DNA of 64,000 nucleotides from Kamptonema formosum PCC 10802. GTDB taxonomy: Bacteria > Cyanobacteriota > Cyanobacteriia > Cyanobacteriales > Oscillatoriaceae. A program made the position numbers and the translations under genes. The notes beneath the pieces were generated by a model. The model worked only from the letters and a program-made list of their open reading frames with translations, did no database searches and was not told where the DNA came from. The stretch's first letter is position 1. Each line of letters starts with the position of its first letter. This document shows positions 1-10,079 of this stretch, piece after piece. Where the stretch lies: NCBI RefSeq assembly GCF_000332335.1, contig NZ_KB235950.1, forward strand, positions 159,399-223,398. The letters are read 5' to 3'.

Positions 1-972
1 CCCCCTTCCGTCGCGCTGAGGCTGGTTTGGCTAACCGTCACACCGGCACTGTCGTTATCTGTAATCGACACAACTGTGGCGTTAATCCCAATTCCGCTAT
101 AATTGGCATCCGCACTGACAGCCGTGTGGGTAATCGTGCCGGTGTGATTTCCTTCGGCAACGGCATCCTCTACCGCCGCTACAATAACGACTTGCGGATT
201 ATTCCAATTTGCGGGAGTGAAGGTGAGTTGCGCAATTGGCTGAATTTGACTGCCGGTATCAAATTGTACCGTAACTTCAGATGCCGGTTGGGATTGCAGG
301 GAGATTTGATAACTCTCACCGGCACCCCCTTCCGTCGCGCTGAGGCTGGTTTGGCTAACCGTCACACCGGCACTGTCGTTATCTGTAATCGACACAACTG
401 TGGCGTTAATCCCAATTCCGCTATAATTGGCATCCGCACTGACAGCCGTGTGGGTAATTGTGCCGGTGTGATTTCCTTCTGCAACGGCATCCTCTACCGC
501 CGCTACAATAACGACTTGCGGATTATTCCAATTTGCGGGAGTGAAGGTGAGTTGCGCAATTGGCTGAATTTGACTGCCGGTATCAAATTGTACCGTAACT
601 TCAGATGCCGGTTGGGATTGCAGGGAGATTTGATAACTCTCACCGGCACCCCCTTCCGTCGCGCTGAGGCTGGTTTGGCTAACCGTCACACCGGCACTGT
701 CGTTATCTGTAATCGACACAACTGTGGCGTTAATCCCAATTCCGCTATAATTGGCATCCGCACTGACAGCCGTGTGGGTAATTGTGCCGGTGTGATTTCC
801 TTCTGCAACGGCATCCTCTACCGCCGCTACAATAACGACTTGCGGATTATTCCAATTTGCGGGAGTGAAGGTGAGTTGCGCAATTGGCTGAATTTGACTG
901 CCGGTGTCAAATTGTACCGTAACTTCAGATGCCGGTTGGGATTGCAGGGAGATTTGATAACTCTCACCGGCA
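1..972 (-). repeat. Three near-identical 324-bp tandem repeats encoding Calx-beta units
   Basis: The same sequence recurs with boundaries at positions 1, 325, 649 and 973, a period of 324 bp (108 aa), with only a few single-base differences between copies. Each unit encodes one Calx-beta module containing ESYQISLQSQPASEVTVQFD and SITDNDSAGVTVS. A more diverged module follows up to about 1320. The array continues out of the left edge, so the total copy number is unknown. Confidence 0.9.
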
Positions 973-3900
973 CCCCCTTCCGTCGCACTGGCGATTGCGC
1001 TGCTGACAACCACACCGGCTGTGTCATCGTCGGTAACACTCAAAACACCCGCACCCGCAATATAGTTTGTCGCAGAAGCTGTTACCGTCACCGGCTGCAA
1101 ACCATCCACAACCGGATCGTCAACCGCACCCACCGCGAAAGTGACAGACGCCGCACCATTCGGAATCGTTACCGTTAGAGGCACAGTCGCTTCCGTTGTG
1201 TCGCTGCTGGAAAGGCTGACTGTCAGCGCACCTGCAGTGGTGCCGGTTCTAGTCACCGTGCCGGTTGCCGCGATCGCACCCGCCCCTTCTGAGAAACTGC
1301 TGGCATTAAAGCTTACATCTAATTCCGGATTCGCCAAATTAAACCGCGCCAAACTCGGATCGTGATCGCTATACTTAAACGCAAACTCCGAGTTGACGTG
1401 AACAATATCAAACCCATCCAAATTTCCCAGCAGATTCCCGCTCACAAGAATGTGATCCATAGCGCGGGAATTCCCCTCGTAATTGTAAGTGTAGCGCTCA
1501 CCGGCAGGCAGTTGCTCTGCCAGCACACTCAACCCCGCGCCTTTCAAGATATTCAGCGGACTGGAAAACTCAAAATCATTCAAATCCCCCAGCACAACCA
1601 CATTCGCATTAGGATCTATATCCAGAATGCCGGTCGAACCGTTTTTGATAAAGTTCGCCACAATAGCTGCTTGCTGATTGCGCTGAGATTGACTGCTTTG
1701 ACCGGCAGGCTGGTTTACCCCAAACAGCGGCTCATCTGCCAGTTTAGCATTAAAGTGATTCACAATGGCAAAAACTTTCTGCCCGTTGAACACAAACTCC
1801 CCCGCCAAAGGCTTGCGACTGCTATTAAACCCCCAATTCGCCGGTTCAATTCGCCCTGGACTTGCAGACAGTTCCGGCGCACCCCCATTATTAATAACAC
1901 TGACACCAGACATAGCACTCCCGCCGGCACGATCCGCAAAACTAACGCGAGTCGGATTGAACAGGAACCCAACGCGAATATTCCCTCCCGGTTCGCCGCC
2001 ATCGGCGTCATCCACGGGGTCAATTTGGCGGAACTCGTAAGTTGGCCCACCGGCATCCTGAATCGCTGCTATCAGCATAGCATAAGTTGCGCTGGCGTCA
2101 ACCACAGAATCATTCGTCGCGCCGTTACTGTCTTGGATTTCCTGAACCGCGAGGATATCCGGCGACTGGAGATTGCTGACAATAGTGCTGGCGAGATTCG
2201 CAAATTTAGCAGCGCTGTCGCCTGGATCTAGGTTGCTCAGATTAAAGGTGGCGACTGTTAGCTGACTGGCGGTAGGACTTAAACTCGTGACTTCCTTTGT
2301 CAGTCCCCCAGAAGTTATGCTAGGTAGGGCAGAAGTATTCAGGAGTTTGAAGTTACCGGCGCTGTAATCCATCACGCCCGCAATGGCACCGCTGAAGCTG
2401 TCGCCCACACTCACCTGCGGCGCACCGGCAACTATCTCATCATCAATTATAATCCGCTCTGGGTTAAAGTCATTGGCCTGAATCACAATGCCTCCACGAG
2501 GGGTTCGCACACTCGCACCCGCACCACCATCCGCCAGCACAGGAATTGTCCCGGCAGCGCTCGTTGGCCCAACTGCCACAGCATTATTTACTCCCACCAA
2601 CATCCCTTCCAGACTCTCGTAAAAATCGATCCCGTCTTCAGAAGGGTCAAATGCAGTGCCGGCATTCTCCACATTCCCACCAGCGGCGTCATTGTCAATG
2701 ATCTGTGCCGGTGGCGTGCGCCCTCCACTACCAATTATAATAGGAGTGGGTAGAGAGTTGCCAGAAGACAAAATCGCGATCGTGGGATTGGCAATCTGAG
2801 TAACAGAAAGGTTGCTGGCAACACCATCCGGGCGAACCTCACTCACTGTACCATTGACCAATACCGAGTCGCCAACACTGACAGCCGGTGCTGAGGACGT
2901 GAAGACAAAAATCCCCTCAGATGTGGCATCATCCGCATCCGGATTGGGGTCTTGCATATAAAATCCGCTAGAGGTTGTGGCGGTAACGGTGCCGGTAACG
3001 TTGGTGACTGACTCACCGTTTTTAGGGGAAATATGAGCCGCACCTTGGATCTCCCGGATGCGGGTGGAGGCGGTAACAGTGATATCGGCAGTCTCAAATT
3101 CGGTGCTGAAAGCGGTTGCGCCGCCGTTAATTGAGGCATCGGCACCGGCAGTTCCGTTAGCGCTGCCATCCGCTGTATCCCAAGCGCGGTAAGTGATGCT
3201 GGCAGTGCCGCTGAAATTGTTGCTGGGGAGAAAGCGAATTCTGTTAGCAGATGCTGCAGTCAAAACCGTGGCGGAACTGTCGGATACGGCTCCAAAAGCT
3301 GTCCAAGTGGTGCCGCCGTCGGTGGAATATTCCCAAGTGCCGTTGCTAGTGTCGGTGCCGGTGACAGCAATCCCCCCCACTGCGCCGGTGTCTGCGTCAG
3401 TGATGCTGCTGCCGATAATATCTGAAACTGAAGTGCCTTGGTTGCCAACATCATTCTGGTTGATTGTCGCCAGAGTTGAACTTCCAGAATTATCCAGCAC
3501 CGGCGCGTCGTTAACCGCCGTCACGCTCACGGTTTTGGTTTCCGCGTTGCTGACACCGCCGAGTTGATCTGTCACCTGCAACTGCACCGTGCGACTGCCG
3601 GTTGAGGGGTTTTCTGAAATGTTTTCATAAGTGATATTTCTCAGCAAAGCTTCGGCGGCTGCCGGCGTGGCGCTGGCGTTGAAAGTGATTGCCAGAAGTG
3701 CCGTGCCGGTGCCTCCCGTAAAGGTGCCAATTGTGACGCCGCCATAAGTGACATCGCTGCCAGAAACGCCAATTTCACCGGCAGCTGTTCCCTGGTTGCG
3801 AATCGCTAGCCGGTCCTCCGCTGCGCCGCCGGCAATGATGCTGGCAGTCAGGTTGCCAGTGTTAAAATTAGGGGAGTCGCTATCCGTGAGGGTTGCCGCT

Positions 3901-5315
3901 CCGTCAATCAAAACTGCACCGGCATTCTCAGTGTAATTCAGCCCTGCGGCGGATAAAGTTATAGCGGGGGCGCTGTTGTGGCTTCCCAGACCATTATATG
4001 TATTGTTGGCAAACCCAATCCATTCCAGGCTCGGATCGAAGGCATCGCTGGGATTTGTATCGCCGGCAGTTACATTGGGATTGCGGCGGATAGTGTTATC
4101 TTGAGTGCTTGTCGCTCCAGCACCCCACTGATTTCCCGGATCGAAGCCAACTTGACCGATGGCATCAATGACTGTTGCTCCCTTGCGCAGCACAACTGCA
4201 TCGTCGCCGTTGTACCAAGAAAATTGGTCGGTATTCGTCTGGTCGGCTTCGGCAAGAATAGCTGCGTTAGTATTATTATTGAGTGCCAAGACATAGACAT
4301 CGCCGCTGGCTACTGTGCCGGTCAGGTTGTGAGTAAAACTAACCGTTGCGCTCCCATTAGAATAAATATCCACGGCGTAGCCACCTGCGGCTAGGTCAAT
4401 GGCAGCGCCGGTGCCGTTGTAGAATTCTAGAGCTTTATTGTTGCCACTTCCCTCAACATATTCGGAAATGAACAGCTCGGCAGGCAGGAGAACCCAGTCG
4501 TAAGCTTCCATCACCCCACTCTGAAATGCCAGGGGTGCCTCAATCGTGCCGGTGGCGCATTCGAGCACCCAGTCTCCGCCTTTTGCGGCGCTGCCGGTGG
4601 GATCGTCGGAGGCGGCCACATCTGCCCCAGTTAGCTGGGCCAGCCGGCGGGTGAGAGCCTCACCCGCAACACCGGCTCCCACCTCGCACCCATACAGCAC
4701 AATGTCGGCACCGGCACTCAAGGCCCCCGCCATACTATGCAACTGTATTGCATAATCAATTATCGTGTCCACGCTCAGCAAGCTATTCCCCAAAGACACA
4801 CTTCCGGTACTGCCGTGAGAGACAATATGCAGGCCAGAAATGCCGGTGCGTCCCGCCAGCCGCTGCGCAATCTGCTCTACCCCATCTTTTGTGGCGTCGA
4901 GGACGAATACTTCCGCCCCCTCAGTGACACCGGCAGCCAGGTTTTGCCAGTCCCCAACGCTGGGGTCAATGACGACTATCTGGTGGGTGGCGGGCTGTCC
5001 AGGAGAGCCGGTGAGGGGGTCAGCATTAGCTGCGCCAAACGTGCCGGCGGTAACGGATGTTGCAGCATCCGTTGCTCCCCCCACATCCGTGAAGGCAGTG
5101 CCGGTCAGGGAAGCAGGTGCTGGTGAGCTTTCTTGCCCCTTGACATCAAACTCGATTTGTGATACTGGATCGGTAAAAAGTAGCAGATCGGTGCGAGTTC
5201 CCACGCCCACAGAGGGCAATCCGCTAGGGGCGTTGGTGGAGAGCCCATCCAGCGAGGGATTGACAGGATTCGATTCAGTTGCAAATGGCAGTAGTTGCGC
5301 CTCTGTGAGTTCCAA
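1..5315 (-). CDS. Giant DUF4347 / lamin-tail / ExeM-type nuclease / Calx-beta protein (C-terminus beyond left edge)
   Basis: About 1771 residues are visible. I place the start at TTG 5315 because AAAGGAG lies 8 bases upstream; an in-frame GTG at 5336 is the alternative. In order: a DUF4347-like segment (about residues 105-270, with HIVSHGSTGSVSLG), a lamin-tail domain (about 278-430, ELFISEYVEGSGNNKALEFY), two cadherin-like segments (about 460-720), an OB-like segment as in ExeM/NucH nucleases (about 740-830), an endonuclease/exonuclease/phosphatase domain (about 1020-1325, with VATFNLSN, LGDLNDFE and YSDHDPSLARF), then Calx-beta repeats to the window edge. Such DUF4347 proteins are usually exported without a Sec signal, often by type I secretion through C-terminal RTX repeats, which would lie outside the window. 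Likely role, by inference: an extracellular or surface nuclease/adhesin. The long plus-strand reading frames here are shadows. Confidence 0.88.
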   Translation of the reverse strand, partial: MELTEAQLLPFATESNPVNPSLDGLSTNAPSGLPSVGVGTRTDLLLFTDPVSQIEFDVKGQESSPAPASLTGTAFTDVGGATDAATSVTAGTFGAANADPLTGSPGQPATHQIVVIDPSVGDWQNLAAGVTEGAEVFVLDATKDGVEQIAQRLAGRTGISGLHIVSHGSTGSVSLGNSLLSVDTIIDYAIQLHSMAGALSAGADIVLYGCEVGAGVAGEALTRRLAQLTGADVAASDDPTGSAAKGGDWVLECATGTIEAPLAFQSGVMEAYDWVLLPAELFISEYVEGSGNNKALEFYNGTGAAIDLAAGGYAVDIYSNGSATVSFTHNLTGTVASGDVYVLALNNNTNAAILAEADQTNTDQFSWYNGDDAVVLRKGATVIDAIGQVGFDPGNQWGAGATSTQDNTIRRNPNVTAGDTNPSDAFDPSLEWIGFANNTYNGLGSHNSAPAITLSAAGLNYTENAGAVLIDGAATLTDSDSPNFNTGNLTASIIAGGAAEDRLAIRNQGTAAGEIGVSGSDVTYGGVTIGTFTGGTGTALLAITFNASATPAAAEALLRNITYENISENPSTGSRTVQLQVTDQLGGVSNAETKTVSVTAVNDAPVLDNSGSSTLATINQNDVGNQGTSVSDIIGSSITDADTGAVGGIAVTGTDTSNGTWEYSTDGGTTWTAFGAVSDSSATVLTAASANRIRFLPSNNFSGTASITYRAWDTADGSANGTAGADASINGGATAFSTEFETADITVTASTRIREIQGAAHISPKNGESVTNVTGTVTATTSSGFYMQDPNPDADDATSEGIFVFTSSAPAVSVGDSVLVNGTVSEVRPDGVASNLSVTQIANPTIAILSSGNSLPTPIIIGSGGRTPPAQIIDNDAAGGNVENAGTAFDPSEDGIDFYESLEGMLVGVNNAVAVGPTSAAGTIPVLADGGAGASVRTPRGGIVIQANDFNPERIIIDDEIVAGAPQVSVGDSFSGAIAGVMDYSAGNFKLLNTSALPSITSGGLTKEVTSLSPTASQLTVATFNLSNLDPGDSAAKFANLASTIVSNLQSPDILAVQEIQDSNGATNDSVVDASATYAMLIAAIQDAGGPTYEFRQIDPVDDADGGEPGGNIRVGFLFNPTRVSFADRAGGSAMSGVSVINNGGAPELSASPGRIEPANWGFNSSRKPLAGEFVFNGQKVFAIVNHFNAKLADEPLFGVNQPAGQSSQSQRNQQAAIVANFIKNGSTGILDIDPNANVVVLGDLNDFEFSSPLNILKGAGLSVLAEQLPAGERYTYNYEGNSRAMDHILVSGNLLGNLDGFDIVHVNSEFAFKYSDHDPSLARFNLANPELDVSFNASSFSEGAGAIAATGTVTRTGTTAGALTVSLSSSDTTEATVPLTVTIPNGAASVTFAVGAVDDPVVDGLQPVTVTASATNYIAGAGVLSVTDDDTAGVVVSSAIASATEGGAGESYQISLQSQPASEVTVQFDTGSQIQPIAQLTFTPANWNNPQVVIVAAVEDAVAEGNHTGTITHTAVSADANYSGIGINATVVSITDNDSAGVTVSQTSLSATEGGAGESYQISLQSQPASEVTVQFDTGSQIQPIAQLTFTPANWNNPQVVIVAAVEDAVAEGNHTGTITHTAVSADANYSGIGINATVVSITDNDSAGVTVSQTSLSATEGGAGESYQISLQSQPASEVTVQFDTGSQIQPIAQLTFTPANWNNPQVVIVAAVEDAVAEGNHTGTITHTAVSADANYSGIGINATVVSITDNDSAGVTVSQTSLSATEG

Positions 5316-6289
5316 AGTTACGGCTCCTTTTAGCACTTTGATTGACTAATTCGCTGGTTTTGGCTCGAAGTCGTGCGAGCTGTCACTCGGTTTTTTTGAA
5401 ATTTAGGAGACTTTCGTCTCTGCGCGCCGGTCGCAGGGGTGACAGCATAAGAACGCTAAAATAAGTTAAAGCGCTTTAGGGAGCGAGGGCAACGGCTGTT
5501 GAAGCTTGTATTTTGGGGATCGTTACTAAAGTTTGCATAATTTTTTTTCCCTTGAAATCTTATCGGTGGACTTACGCTTTTTTAATTTTCAACTGCACCT
5601 CACCCGAATGTTGAGTGAGGTAGGGTCAAATGGACGGGCAGCCGGTGAAGAGTGTCAAACACTCTTCCGGAGAGCCGCTATGAAAATTGTGCAGAGCCGG
5701 TGTTGCTAGCTCTTGCTTTTCCCAAAACCTGAAGGGGGAGGGTGCCGGCAGGCATCTCCCACAAATCGACCCAGACTTTTTTTTTGACTTTATCACATTG
5801 CGGAATAAATGTCAAGGAAGCCGGCGGGCAATATTTTGGCGCGGCCACCGGCCTCGGCAGGGCATGGGGTCGCGCCCGGTGAGGGGCCGGCCCTCATAGG
5901 GGGCTAAAACTGCTGCAGGAGCAAGCTAGGCACCTGAGAGTTGTGGCGCAGGGAAAGGGTGCAATAAACCCGCCCCCAGTCACCGAGAGCCAGCAGCAGC
6001 ACGGAGTATAAATCTCGCTGGCGGGCTTGGCCATTAAGTAATTTTTCGGTGCCGGTTGGTAAAATACATGTTTTCACAAAAGCTATATTGGTGACAGAAG
6101 CCAAGCGTCGGGTGGCTGCACAAAGTTGGGTAACATCAGGAATGAGCCGCTTTGCTGCCAGAGAGCCAGAGAGGCAGCCCACCAGCCTATTACTTGTCCG
6201 CCTCTGCCTGATGATAGCTGGAAGCTTCACGCTGGCGAGGCATATTCGGTAGCCTGCCCCAGATTTGCCCGAGGAGTTTGCGATAACCT
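5316..6289. other. Intergenic region with no supported gene
   Basis: This holds the upstream region of the giant minus-strand gene and of the response regulator. A 108-codon minus-strand frame at 5904-6230 matches no family I know. GAGGGGCCGGCCCTC at about 5881-5895 is palindromic. No tRNA or riboswitch was recognised. Confidence 0.5.
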
Positions 6290-7237
6290 ATGGATAATGC
6301 TATCCCAGAGCTTGAGAATATCAGACGCCAGTTAATGAGCCTATACCGACCGAAAAAACCCAAAATGCTGGTGGTAGACGACGAGCCAGACAACCTCGAC
6401 CTGCTCTACCGCACCTTCCGACGTGAATTTCAGGTACTCAAGGCGGAAAGCGGTGTCCGCGCCTTGGAAGTGCTGGCAAAAGAGGGGGAGGTGGCTGTGA
6501 TCATCTCTGACCAGCGGATGCCGGAAATGAAGGGCACCGAGTTTCTCAAGAAGACGTTACCCCAATTTCCCAACACGGTGCGGATTATTCTCACGGGGTT
6601 CACGGACATTGAAGACCTCGTAGAGGCGATTAATTCTGGACAAGTCTATAAATACATCACCAAGCCGTGGGACCCCAATGAACTGAAAGCAGTTGTGGAG
6701 CGGGCGGCTGAGAACTACGACACCCAAATGCAGCGGGTGGAAGAATTGCGCCGCGCCCAGGCGCAAACCACCCTGATCTCAGCGATTTTGCAAGCCGCCC
6801 AGGAATCGGAGAATTTGCAGGGGTGTCTGGAGAGCATTGCCACCGCCTTCGGGAAAAGCTTCGCTGCGGATGTGGCGATCTTGCAATTGGTAGAGGGCGC
6901 TGCTCTGGCCGGTGAGTCTGGCACCTACAGCGCCGGTGGGGCGGCGGAAAACTGCCTGCCGAACGACCCCTTGGCCACGGAAGCGATCTCCACTCACCAG
7001 ATCCAGGGTGCGGTGAATATTCCCGCTGAGCCCACTCTGGCTGGTGTGCCTCACTACCAAGCCTCTGGCATCCAGAGCCACATCGCTCTCCCAATCACTT
7101 ACCGAGATAAAGTTGTAGCCCTTTTGTCGCTACAGTGGCACCAACCCTGCACCCTCAAAGAGGACGAACTGACACTGGTTCACCTGTCGGCCAGGCAGGT
7201 GGCCCTGGCAATCGCCAGCACCCTGGCCTTTAGATGA
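6290..7237 (+). CDS. Response regulator: receiver domain plus GAF domain
   Basis: A 315-aa two-component regulator. The receiver domain (about residues 24-145) has the acidic pair D30/D31, phosphoacceptor D74 in IISDQRMPE, and the conserved Thr and Lys (ILTGFTD, YITKPWD). A short coiled linker leads into a GAF-like domain (about 160-310, ending HLSARQVALAIAS). There is no DNA-binding output domain, so signalling by protein contact or ligand sensing is more likely than direct transcription control. It lies 64 bp before menG in the same direction; co-transcription is possible. GAGGAG lies 13 bases before the ATG, longer than usual, and no better start is evident. Confidence 0.88.
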   Translation: MDNAIPELENIRRQLMSLYRPKKPKMLVVDDEPDNLDLLYRTFRREFQVLKAESGVRALEVLAKEGEVAVIISDQRMPEMKGTEFLKKTLPQFPNTVRIILTGFTDIEDLVEAINSGQVYKYITKPWDPNELKAVVERAAENYDTQMQRVEELRRAQAQTTLISAILQAAQESENLQGCLESIATAFGKSFAADVAILQLVEGAALAGESGTYSAGGAAENCLPNDPLATEAISTHQIQGAVNIPAEPTLAGVPHYQASGIQSHIALPITYRDKVVALLSLQWHQPCTLKEDELTLVHLSARQVALAIASTLAFR

Positions 7238-7301
7238 TTTTGTCCGCCCCTCAGCTGTCCGCCCTGCAGTTGTTTTTCCCCCACCCTGCGCCCAGCAACC
7301 G

Positions 7302-7997
7302 ATGAACTCTCAGCAAATTCAAGCCCTGTTTGACCGCATTGCGCCGGTTTATGACCAATTTAACGACAGCCTCAGCTTGGGCCTGCACCGGATATGGAAG
7401 CGAATGGCGGTGAAGTGGAGCGGTGCGGCACCCGGAGATGTCTGCCTGGACCTGTGCACCGGCAGCGGCGATTTGGCCATCCTGCTGGCCGGGCAAGCTG
7501 GCCCCAAAGGCCGCGTTGTCGGGGCCGATTTCTCACCAGCCCTGCTGGCGGTGGCGGCGCAGCGTGACAAACCCTGGCTCCACCCCTGCGCCCCCATCAC
7601 CTGGGTGGAGGCGGACGCCCTCAATTTGCCCTTCCCAGACAGCCACTTTGACGCCGCCACCATCGGTTACGGACTGCGCAACGTCACCGACATCCCCCGC
7701 TGTCTCCAGGAATTGCGCCGCGTCCTCAAACCGGCAGCTTCCGCCGCTATCCTCGACTTCCACCGCCCCAGCAACCCCAACCTGCAGGCTTTTCAGCAGT
7801 GGTATCTCAACACCCTCGTGGTGCCTGCCGCCCAAAAGTTCGGCCTGACGGAAGAATACGCCTACATCAGTCCCAGCCTCGACAGATTCCCCACCGGCCC
7901 GCAGCAAGTTCACTTGGCCCAACAAGCCGGTTTTGCCTGCGCCACACATTACCCCATTGCCGGCGGTATGATGGGAGTATTGGCTGTTACCAAATAA
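7302..7997 (+). CDS. menG: Demethylphylloquinone / demethylmenaquinone methyltransferase (UbiE/COQ5 family)
   Basis: A 231-aa class I SAM-dependent methyltransferase. Motif I is LDLCTGSGDLAILLAG (about residues 47-62); further family signatures are DALNLPFPDSHFDAATIGYG and LRNVTDIPRCLQELRRVLKP. In cyanobacteria this enzyme performs the last methylation of phylloquinone, the photosystem I A1 quinone, and may also act on plastoquinone-type rings. The length is normal for the family. The start ATG has no clear Shine-Dalgarno sequence. The upstream response regulator is in the same direction. Confidence 0.93.
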   Translation: MNSQQIQALFDRIAPVYDQFNDSLSLGLHRIWKRMAVKWSGAAPGDVCLDLCTGSGDLAILLAGQAGPKGRVVGADFSPALLAVAAQRDKPWLHPCAPITWVEADALNLPFPDSHFDAATIGYGLRNVTDIPRCLQELRRVLKPAASAAILDFHRPSNPNLQAFQQWYLNTLVVPAAQKFGLTEEYAYISPSLDRFPTGPQQVHLAQQAGFACATHYPIAGGMMGVLAVTK

Positions 7998-8004
7998 CAG
8001 AGCG

Positions 8005-8045
8005 GCTCTCATATTAGTGAGGTACTGAGAAACCCGGTTTCTTAA
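8005..8045. repeat. Dispersed CTCATATTAGTGAGGTACTGAGAAACCCGG-type element
   Basis: The segment with GTGAGGTACTGAGAAACCCG and TTTCTTA recurs inverted at about 26940-26980 and again at about 53020-53065, so it is a dispersed repeat rather than a local regulatory site. It lies directly after menG. Confidence 0.6.
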
Positions 8046-8182
8046 ACAAACCGACTTTCAAAGGACGCACTTCATCCAAGTGAGAACCGCTAGAACTCTC
8101 ACCAGTCATCGGTCCTCAGAAAGCAGTCAGCCAAGGCTAATGGCTGAGAGCTGATGGCTGATAGCTCTATTGAATTGCCACC

Positions 8183-9415
8183 TTGAATTTTCCTGAGCTA
8201 TTGCAATACCTGGTTCCGCCGGTTGCCGGTGGAATTATTGGCTATTTCACCAACGATATAGCCATCAACATGCTCTTTCGCCCCTATCGGACTTACTACC
8301 TCTTTGGGCGAAAGCTCCCCTTTACCCCTGGTTTGATTCCCGCCAACCAGGAACGTCTGGCGAAGCGGATTGCCGACACCATTATGGGGTCGCTGCTGAC
8401 TCCAGAGGAATTGCAAAATTTGGCGCGCCGCCTTCTCGAAACCGAGCGCATGCAAGGGGCGATTCTCTGGCTGCTCAAGCTGGCGCTAGAGCAAGTCCAG
8501 TCCGATACCGAGCAGAAAACCGCCAAAATTATGGCCGGCATTCTCAAAGACTTGCTCGGTGAATCCTTCCCCCGCATCCTCAAGGTACTCGCTCGCCGCG
8601 AAGATTTTCTAGAACCCCAGATCAATCAAATCTTTGACCAAGTTTTGCTGGAATTCCAGCTGACTGAACCCCAGGCTATTCAGCTGTCAGACTGGCTGCT
8701 GAAGGTGGTTTTGCCCCCTGACGTGCTGCGCCAAGCTCTGGTGGATTTCCTGACAGACCGCAATATTCAAGCCCTTGATGAGGGGTTTCGAGAAAAAGCC
8801 AGCGGCACCTACTGGGTGGTGGCTAATTTGTTCGGCTTGCGCAACACCCTGACTCGCCTCCGCACTTTTTGCCTGGATGAAAAAGAAGAGGCTAACGCTC
8901 GTCTGACTGAGTTTATCGAAACTCTGGGCATTCGCTCCCGCTTCAAAGAATGGCTGCAAAATATTTCTTTGCAAAATTTGCCGATTTCCACCGTGCGCCA
9001 GCTGCGCAAAACCCTGCGAGAGAGTGTCCGCCACTACATTCAAACTCGCGGGACAGACTTGCTGCAAGGATTGAGCCAGTCTGTGGACTGGGAAAATATG
9101 TCCAAGCTGATTCTCAACCGGCTGCGGTCTTCGGCGGTGGTTGGCCAGTCCCTGGAACTCGTCAGCAAAGAGCTCGCCTTGATTCTGGAACGCTATCTGG
9201 AGCGGGATTTAGAAGTCCTCGTGGCTAAAATAATCCCCATTTTGAATATTGACGAGGTGATTATTAACCGAGTTAAGGCGACTTCTCCCCAAGACCTGGA
9301 GGCGGCAATTCAAGGCATTGTCAGGAGTGAGCTGCAAGCAATTGTTAATTTAGGGGGGGTCTTGGGCGTGATTGTCGGTTTGCTGCAAACGCTTTGGCTT
9401 TTCTTAATAAAATGA
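8183..9415 (+). CDS. DUF445 family membrane-associated protein
   Basis: A 410-aa protein starting with TTG at 8183. The N-terminus has the DUF445 hallmarks: a hydrophobic [19 protein letters not shown] (residues 11-29), then [20 protein letters not shown] and [16 protein letters not shown]. The middle is largely helical and charged. The C-terminus is a single membrane segment ([20 protein letters not shown]). Two terminal membrane anchors around a long helical body fit the family (YheB/YjiN-like). The family function is not established. No operon partner follows. Confidence 0.85.
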   Translation: MNFPELLQYLVPPVAGGIIGYFTNDIAINMLFRPYRTYYLFGRKLPFTPGLIPANQERLAKRIADTIMGSLLTPEELQNLARRLLETERMQGAILWLLKLALEQVQSDTEQKTAKIMAGILKDLLGESFPRILKVLARREDFLEPQINQIFDQVLLEFQLTEPQAIQLSDWLLKVVLPPDVLRQALVDFLTDRNIQALDEGFREKASGTYWVVANLFGLRNTLTRLRTFCLDEKEEANARLTEFIETLGIRSRFKEWLQNISLQNLPISTVRQLRKTLRESVRHYIQTRGTDLLQGLSQSVDWENMSKLILNRLRSSAVVGQSLELVSKELALILERYLERDLEVLVAKIIPILNIDEVIINRVKATSPQDLEAAIQGIVRSELQAIVNLGGVLGVIVGLLQTLWLFLIK

Positions 9416-9600
9416 CACGATTGAGCTGTTGCGCATTTAATTTTTGCTATCCATCTCTATTCCTCGTTCCCAGGCTCCGCCTGGGAATGCCCCTCTGGAG
9501 GCTCTGCCTCCTTTGTATAATAAGCATATTAAAAACATAACAGCTTAGTATCAACCGCGCTCATGCAATTCCTCTGGCGCAAAACGGGGTAAATTTGCTG

Positions 9601-9768
9601 GCAGGGGGCTAAAGCCCAACTACAAACGGGCAGGGGGCTAAAGCCCAACTACAAACGGGCAGGGGGCTAAAGCCCAACTACAAACGGAGGCTAAAGCCCA
9701 ACTACAAACGGGCAGGGGGCTAAAGCCCAACTACAAACGGGCAGGGGGCTAAAGCCCAACTATAAACT
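9601..9768. repeat. Tandem array of six 29-bp GGGCTAAAGCCCAACTACAAAC units
   Basis: Units begin at 9602, 9631 and 9660, a 29-bp period; the fourth is shortened and two more follow. Each has the inverted repeat GGGCTAAAGCCC followed by AACTACAAAC. This is the reverse complement of the array at 62546-62805. Scattered copies occur at about 11520-11565, 15658-15710 and 56530. Units abut directly, so this is not CRISPR. Confidence 0.9.
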
Positions 9769-9798
9769 GAAAAAAGGGCCACAGTCAGGAAAGGCCAG

Positions 9799-9915
9799 CA
9801 CTGCTTTCCGGACGGGATGGCAGAAGTCCGCCAGGCAATGGCCATCGCCGGCAAGCTGAACCGCCGGCTGCAGGACAGGAATCCCATCGGACCAGTTCGC
9901 CCTGGCTGCAGCAAT
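9799..9915 (+). pseudogene. Relic fragment of the coiled-coil protein family encoded at 10080
   Basis: Read in one frame, this stretch gives HCFPDGMAEVRQAMAIAG and then KLNRRLQD. This matches HCFPDERPQIRQAMAIAG, LVNRQLQ of the downstream gene (its residues about 76-101), and long nucleotide stretches are identical. There is no start codon and the match ends abruptly, so it is the remains of a second copy. Confidence 0.75.
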
Positions 9916-10079
9916 GTAAATTTTTGTTAAACAGGAGCTCCCAGAGGAGTAAGCCGTCCTAAGATAGGAATAAGGGGCTAGCTAGCTACTGCATTGCCAG
10001 GCCGGCAGCCCAGATGGCGTAAAGTAAAAACCACAGCAAAATAAACTGCTGTGGACCAAACAAAAAATATAGAACTAAT

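Larger units (their letters stand above)
9416..10079. other. Intergenic region with repeats and a gene fragment
   Basis: It contains a CTCGTTCCCAGGCTCCGCC-type dispersed hairpin (about 9463-9490), an array of six 29-bp units (9601-9768) and a relic of the gene that follows (about 9799-9915). The remainder is leader sequence of the 10080 gene, with no other supported gene. Confidence 0.6.

Noticed and set aside
27-1178. Long plus-strand frame with three repeats of ANRHTGTVVICNRHN
   Set aside because: It is the antisense shadow of the Calx-beta repeats; the minus strand gives recognisable domains across the whole region.
5904-6230. 108-codon minus-strand frame between the giant gene and the response regulator
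   Set aside because: No recognisable family or start signal; it lies where a promoter is expected.
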